From Gammaproteobacteria bacterium (GTDB lineage: Bacteria; Pseudomonadota; Gammaproteobacteria; Steroidobacterales; Rariloculaceae): 11,169 nt of DNA. The notes beneath the pieces are model-generated. The model had not been told where the DNA came from, did no database searches, and saw only the letters and a list, made by a program, of their open reading frames with translations. Both the position numbers and the translations under genes were made by a program. The stretch lies in NCBI GenBank assembly GCA_004357505.1, contig SMWC01000032.1, forward strand, positions 1 to 11,169. Direction: 5' to 3'. The first letter of the stretch is position 1. Every line of letters starts with the position of its first letter. Below, one piece after another: positions 8,506 to 11,169 of the stretch.

Positions 8506-9005
8506 CAGCGGGCGATCGTGTGGGTGCGGCGGATCTTCTGTTGCAGCTGGACGATTCCGTACAGCAAAGCCTCCGCCGTCGGCGGGCAGCCGGGGACGTA
8601 CACATCGACGGGGACTATTCGATCGCAGCCGCGCACGACGGCATAAGAATAGTGGTAGTAGCCACCGCCGTTCGCGCACGATCCCATCGAGATGACCCAA
8701 CGCGGCTCGGCCATCTGGTCGTAGACTCTTCTCAACGCGGGGGCCATCTTATTGACCAGTGTGCCGGCGACAATCATGACGTCCGCCTGCCTCGGGCTAC
8801 CTCGGAACACGATGCCGAATCGATCCAGATCGTAACGGGCCGCGCCCGCATGCATCATCTCCACCGCGCAACAGGCCAGACCGAAGGTCATCGGCCACAA
8901 TGAGCCGGTTCGCGCCCAGTTGATGAGTCCATCGAGCTTCGTCACAACAAAACCGTGTTCCATGATTTCGGGGATCTCGACGGCTGCGTTCTGAGTCAAT
9001 CCCAT
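8505..9005 (-). CDS. nuoB: NADH-quinone oxidoreductase subunit B (N2 cluster)
   Basis: Peripheral subunit of complex I, 166 aa, holding the terminal [4Fe-4S] cluster N2 that reduces quinone. The four ligands are present: the unusual tandem Cys45-Cys46 (FGLACCAVEMMH), Cys110 (MGSCANGGGYY) and Cys140 (YVPGCPPTAEAL). I chose the second ATG (9005-9003, MGLTQNAAVEIPE). It has a GGGAG ribosome binding site about 7 bases upstream and overlaps the nuoA stop by 10 bases. The earlier ATG at 9026 would add seven residues (MAEGSAG) from inside nuoA and has no comparable ribosome binding site. The stop shares one base with the nuoC start. Length and all motifs are standard. Confidence 0.97.
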   Translation of the reverse strand: MGLTQNAAVEIPEIMEHGFVVTKLDGLINWARTGSLWPMTFGLACCAVEMMHAGAARYDLDRFGIVFRGSPRQADVMIVAGTLVNKMAPALRRVYDQMAEPRWVISMGSCANGGGYYHYSYAVVRGCDRIVPVDVYVPGCPPTAEALLYGIVQLQQKIRRTHTIAR

Positions 9006-9352
9006 TCCAGCGCTCCCTTCCGCCACTCGTAGATGAAGCCTACGACGAGTACAGCAAGAAAAATTCCCATCGCAACGAGACCGAACATCCCGACTTCATC
9101 GAGCGAGACTGCCCATGGGAAGAGAAAGGCGATCTCCAAATCGAAGATGATGAAGAGAATAGCGACGAGGTAATAACGCACGTCGAAGCGCATCCGCGAG
9201 TCTTCGAAAGCCTCGAAACCGCATTCGTAAGGCGCCAATTTATTGGGGTTTTTCTCCCCTTTGCCCAGTGCCAGACCGATCAGCAAGAGGACGAGCCCCA
9301 GGCCGCCTGAAATGATCAGAAAGATCAGAATGGGAGCGTAATTTGCGAGCAT
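8996..9352 (-). CDS. nuoA: NADH-quinone oxidoreductase subunit A
   Basis: Membrane subunit of complex I (ND3 homologue), 118 aa, first gene of the operon. Three hydrophobic helices are visible (roughly residues 6-30, 61-82 and 88-111). The loop between helices 1 and 2 carries the conserved YECGFE with Cys44, which in this family reports the state of the quinone cavity. Helix 2 has the conserved acidic pair Asp71 and Glu73 in IIFDLEIAFLFPW. The ATG at 9352-9350 is preceded by an AGG only 3 bases away (9356-9358), a rather close ribosome binding site. Upstream lies the putative tRNA fragment and then the mobile element, so the original upstream neighbour appears to have been separated from the operon. 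Confidence 0.97.
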   Translation of the reverse strand: MLANYAPILIFLIISGGLGLVLLLIGLALGKGEKNPNKLAPYECGFEAFEDSRMRFDVRYYLVAILFIIFDLEIAFLFPWAVSLDEVGMFGLVAMGIFLAVLVVGFIYEWRKGALEWD

Positions 9353-9383
9353 TTACCTACCGGGTAGCAATGGAACGGCGCGG

Positions 9384-9392
9384 ATTGTAACA
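9384..9392 (-). promoter_or_regulatory. Possible extended -10 promoter element for nuoA
   Basis: On the minus strand this reads TGTTACAAT, which matches an extended -10 box (TGn followed by TATAAT with one mismatch). It would start transcription about 25-30 bases upstream of the nuoA ATG. No convincing -35 box lies 16-18 bases further upstream, which is tolerable for extended -10 promoters. It sits between nuoA and the proposed att site, so it would have stayed with the operon after integration. This is pattern matching only. Confidence 0.35.
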
Positions 9393-9433
9393 GTCACAGT
9401 CTGCTTTGTGTGCCGGCATTGCATTCATTCCAA

Positions 9434-9453
9434 TGGTGCCGATGGCCGGACTC
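9434..9453 (-). repeat. tRNA 3'-end fragment, probable integration (att) site, likely from tRNA-Leu
   Basis: Read on the minus strand, these 20 bases end in CCATCGGCACCA. They parse as T-loop positions 57-60 (GAGT), a T-stem 3' strand (CCGGC), an acceptor 3' strand (CATCGGC), discriminator A and CCA. The match to a tRNA stops exactly where C56 of the T-loop should be. The bases further upstream (tagca where gccgg would be needed) cannot form the T-stem, so no complete tRNA is present. Such 3'-end copies are the usual footprint of tyrosine-recombinase elements that insert into tRNA genes. The orientation (3' end facing nuoA) fits insertion into a tRNA-Leu gene lying upstream of nuoA, an arrangement known in several gammaproteobacteria. 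The discriminator A fits Leu, but the tRNA identity is an inference from gene order. Confidence 0.6.
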
Positions 9454-9506
9454 TCATGCTACACACTCTGAGACGTCCGCCTCTAGTATCTATACGGCTC
9501 TTAGGT

Positions 9507-9512
9507 TATAAA
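9507..9512 (+). promoter_or_regulatory. Possible -10 box for the integrase gene
   Basis: The hexamer TATAAA matches the -10 consensus at five of six positions and lies in the most AT-rich part of the integrase leader, 33 bases before the ATG. The hexamer 17 bases upstream (TAGTAT) is a poor -35. If used, transcription would begin near 9519, just before the palindrome at 9525-9537. Weak evidence. Confidence 0.25.
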
Positions 9513-9524
9513 GTGTACCACATC

Positions 9525-9537
9525 CCGTGTAACACGG
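9525..9537. promoter_or_regulatory. Perfect 6-bp inverted repeat overlapping the integrase ribosome binding site
   Basis: The sequence CCGTGT-A-ACACGG is a perfect palindrome around one central base. It ends within the GGAG ribosome binding site (9536-9539) of the integrase gene and lies just downstream of the possible -10 box. This position suits an operator for a dimeric repressor or a recombinase arm site. An RNA hairpin is less likely because the loop would be one base unless the stem opens. Chance is also possible. Confidence 0.35.
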
Positions 9538-9545
9538 AGCCGTTC

Positions 9546-10931
9546 ATGAAGACCCGGCATCTACTCAAACGCAAGCAGACTTGGTACGTTCGTAAACGCA
9601 TCCCACCATCCCTGAGCCACGTCCTAGGCACCGAAATACAGCGAACGACCGGGACTCGTGACCTCGACGAAGCTCGTCGCCGCCGATGGGCAATTTTAGC
9701 TGACATTCAGAGGCAGATCGACTTCGCTCGTGAACGTGCGGGTTCGGTGCCCGGATCTGCTGATTGGATCAAGGCCGAGGCCCGCGCCATCCTCCAATCC
9801 GTGCGCGACGGCGAGACGGAGCAAGACACCGCCGATCATGTCGCAATCGACTACCTGCTCTCCGAGCTGGTCAAGCTGAAAGGTTACAAGCTCGACGCCC
9901 ACGGCCACCCGATCATCACCGACGAGAAGGTGTCTCAAGCAGTCACCGGAGCCGCCGAGCTACTCAGCGGTGGTCCCGACCTGATCCGGCTGTCTGACGC
10001 CATCGCGGAGTACCTGAGTAAGAAGGCACACCTACGCCCGTCCACTCTCAAATCGAAGGCTCGCCGACTGAACGCGTTCCGCGACTGGTCCGGCGACAAG
10101 GCTGTCCGCGTGATCGCCCCGCTGGACGCTGGTCAGTACATTTCCGAGGTTCTACTAACCCGCACGGACACATCGAAAACTAGTGAGGACACCATCAACA
10201 CCCTAGGAGCGTTCTTCAAGTGGGCGCGGCGGCGGGGCTACACCGAGACGAACCCTTTTGAGGGGCAGACGGAAGATGTTAAGGGTTCAACCCGTGGCGG
10301 TGTGGTGTTCAAGAGACGACCGTGGGCACCTGACGAATTAGCAGCCATGCTCGAAGGTCTCTCCACAGGTCAACCAATGGACACCCGCCTGAGATCGCTG
10401 CTAGCTATTGGCGCTTACTCGGGCATGAGACTCAACGAGATATGTGCGACCGAACTGGCGGACGTTCACGAGACGTACATTCATCTGCGCGAAGGGAAGA
10501 CCGACAGCAGCATCCGAGACGTGCCGATACACCCCACCCTGCTTCCCCTCATCACCCGGCTACGCAAGGAATCCACAGACAGCTACCTAGTGTCCGGACT
10601 TAAACCAGGCGGGGAGGATGGTAAGCGCAGTCACTACGCGTCGAAGCGTCTCGGTGTTCGCCAACGCAGCCTCAAAGTCGTTGACATGTACGTGTACCCC
10701 AACGGACGCCAGTGCAACCGCATCGACTTCCACGCTCTGCGCAAAACCTTCAACACCGCCATGCAGCGCGAAGGTGTGCCCATGGAGGTACGCAAAGCAA
10801 TTATCGGCCACGCGTCCAGCGAGGAGAACATCGAGGCATACACGACCTATGACCCCGGCGTCCTAGCCGAGGCTGTGCAGAAGGTTAGCTACGGTGATCT
10901 GGACAAAGTGATCCTCAAACTTGGAGACTAA
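9546..10931 (+). CDS. Tyrosine recombinase / site-specific integrase
   Basis: Catalyses site-specific integration and excision of the element through a covalent 3'-phosphotyrosyl intermediate; 461 aa. The N-terminus (residues 1-45, KRKQTWYVRKRIPPSLSHVL, then DLDEARRRR) resembles the DUF6538 domain found at the start of many phage-type integrases. Residues of about 150-245 resemble a SAM-like core-binding domain (LSDAIAEYL, RPSTLKSKARRLNAFRDW). The catalytic domain carries Arg295 (SGMRLNE), Lys318 (REGKTDS), His396 and Arg399 (FHALRKTF), His422 (IIGHASSEEN) and Tyr432 as the likely nucleophile, with Tyr435 nearby. The ATG at 9546 has a GGAG ribosome binding site with 6-base spacing. A GTG at 9408 would add 46 codons that run through the tRNA fragment and is rejected. 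It reads away from nuoA into the element and appears intact, hence possibly active. Confidence 0.93.
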   Translation: MKTRHLLKRKQTWYVRKRIPPSLSHVLGTEIQRTTGTRDLDEARRRRWAILADIQRQIDFARERAGSVPGSADWIKAEARAILQSVRDGETEQDTADHVAIDYLLSELVKLKGYKLDAHGHPIITDEKVSQAVTGAAELLSGGPDLIRLSDAIAEYLSKKAHLRPSTLKSKARRLNAFRDWSGDKAVRVIAPLDAGQYISEVLLTRTDTSKTSEDTINTLGAFFKWARRRGYTETNPFEGQTEDVKGSTRGGVVFKRRPWAPDELAAMLEGLSTGQPMDTRLRSLLAIGAYSGMRLNEICATELADVHETYIHLREGKTDSSIRDVPIHPTLLPLITRLRKESTDSYLVSGLKPGGEDGKRSHYASKRLGVRQRSLKVVDMYVYPNGRQCNRIDFHALRKTFNTAMQREGVPMEVRKAIIGHASSEENIEAYTTYDPGVLAEAVQKVSYGDLDKVILKLGD

Positions 10932-10935
10932 CGAC

Positions 10936-11169
10936 ATGACCGACAACGGCTACGGCTTGCGGCGACCGCAAGTTGAGTGCACAGGTGAACCTGCGGACAC
11001 GCCTACAGTCACGCCCGAAGTGAAGCCGCAGGAAACACCTGCGAGGCCAGTAGCGGCCCTGTGCAAAACCTGCTGGCAAGTCCTCGCGCTGCCGGACTTC
11101 GCCGCGCCCAACGAGTGCATGAAGTGCAACTCGAAGAGACTCAGTGGCGACACGCAGACCACAGGAGAA
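10936..11169 (+). CDS. Unrecognised small protein with two CxxC pairs (partial, open at window edge)
   Basis: I read 78 codons without a stop up to the window edge, so the length is unknown. The ATG lies 4 bases after the integrase stop. A GGAG (10923-10926) with 9-base spacing lies inside the end of the integrase gene, so co-translation is likely. Residues 15-40 are rich in Pro, Thr and Glu and look disordered (ADTPTVTPEVKPQETP). Then come Cys43-x2-Cys46 (LCKTCWQV) and Cys61-x2-Cys64 (ECMKCNSKR), spaced 14 residues apart, as in a small zinc ribbon. A DNA-binding or accessory role (for example an excisionase or regulator) would be plausible from its position, but no family is recognised. A shorter ORF in another frame on the minus strand of this region has no support. 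Confidence 0.6.
   Translation, partial: MTDNGYGLRRPQVECTGEPADTPTVTPEVKPQETPARPVAALCKTCWQVLALPDFAAPNECMKCNSKRLSGDTQTTGE

Larger units (their letters stand above)
9454..11169 (+). mobile_element. One end of an integrative element (partial)
   Basis: The element is inferred from three neighbouring signs: the tRNA 3'-end fragment at 9434-9453, a complete tyrosine recombinase read away from it, and a short unrecognised ORF coupled to the recombinase gene. The left border is placed at the tRNA fragment. The right end, the intact tRNA copy and the cargo lie outside the window. Nothing here distinguishes a prophage, an integrative conjugative element, a satellite or a defence island. CTAG tetramers are about five times denser here than in the nuo operon, by my count, which mildly supports a separate origin. 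Confidence 0.65.

Noticed and set aside
8506..8700. Longer N-terminus of NuoC (311 aa form)
   Set aside because: The extra 65 residues lie inside nuoB in another frame and show no family character. The ATG overlapping the nuoB stop is the normal arrangement.
9417..9435. Small hairpin (CATTG ... CAATG) considered as a terminator after the tRNA end
   Set aside because: The stem is only five base pairs, with a nine-base loop and no T-run after it on either strand.
9434..9530. A complete tRNA gene on the minus strand
   Set aside because: Only the last 20 bases fit. The T-stem 5' strand, anticodon arm and D arm cannot be formed from the bases upstream.
9408..9545. GTG start that would lengthen the integrase by 46 codons
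   Set aside because: It has no clear ribosome binding site, runs through the tRNA 3'-end fragment, and the added residues do not resemble an integrase N-terminus. The ATG at 9546 has a good GGAG and a family-like start.
1..11169. CRISPR arrays, insertion sequences or tandem repeats
   Set aside because: No regularly spaced repeats, terminal inverted repeats or transposase genes were seen on either strand.

Overview
The window looks like a gammaproteobacterial chromosome interrupted at one point by a mobile element. The proposed lineage rests on the protein sequences and on nuoC and nuoD being separate genes (they are fused in Escherichia coli). A genus cannot be named from the sequence alone.

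Positions 1-9352, all on the minus strand, hold the front of a respiratory complex I (NADH:quinone oxidoreductase) operon. In transcription order it is nuoA, B, C, D, E, F, G, H, I, J and the first 96 codons of nuoK, which runs off the left edge. Neighbouring genes overlap by 1-10 bases or are 8-18 bases apart, so this is one tightly packed transcription unit. NuoE, F and G form the NADH-oxidising arm. NuoB, C, D and I form the connecting arm that carries electrons to quinone. NuoA, H, J and K are membrane subunits. All the iron-sulfur ligands expected for a complex I without the extra N7 cluster are visible, and no gene looks broken.

Positions 9353-9545 are the junction. An 82-base leader lies upstream of nuoA. 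Next comes a 20-base stretch (9434-9453) that, on the minus strand, reads like the 3' end of a tRNA: half of the T-loop, the T-stem, the acceptor strand, the discriminator A and CCA. The rest of the tRNA is missing. In several gammaproteobacteria a tRNA-Leu gene lies just upstream of nuoA in the same direction. The simplest reading is that an element integrated into the 3' end of that tRNA gene and left its original end next to nuoA.

Positions 9546-11169, on the plus strand, are the start of that element. They hold a full-length tyrosine recombinase (461 aa) with the complete catalytic set, then a short open reading frame with two CxxC pairs that is still open at the window edge. The cargo of the element and its far attachment site lie outside the window. 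The main interest is this junction and what the element carries beyond position 11169.
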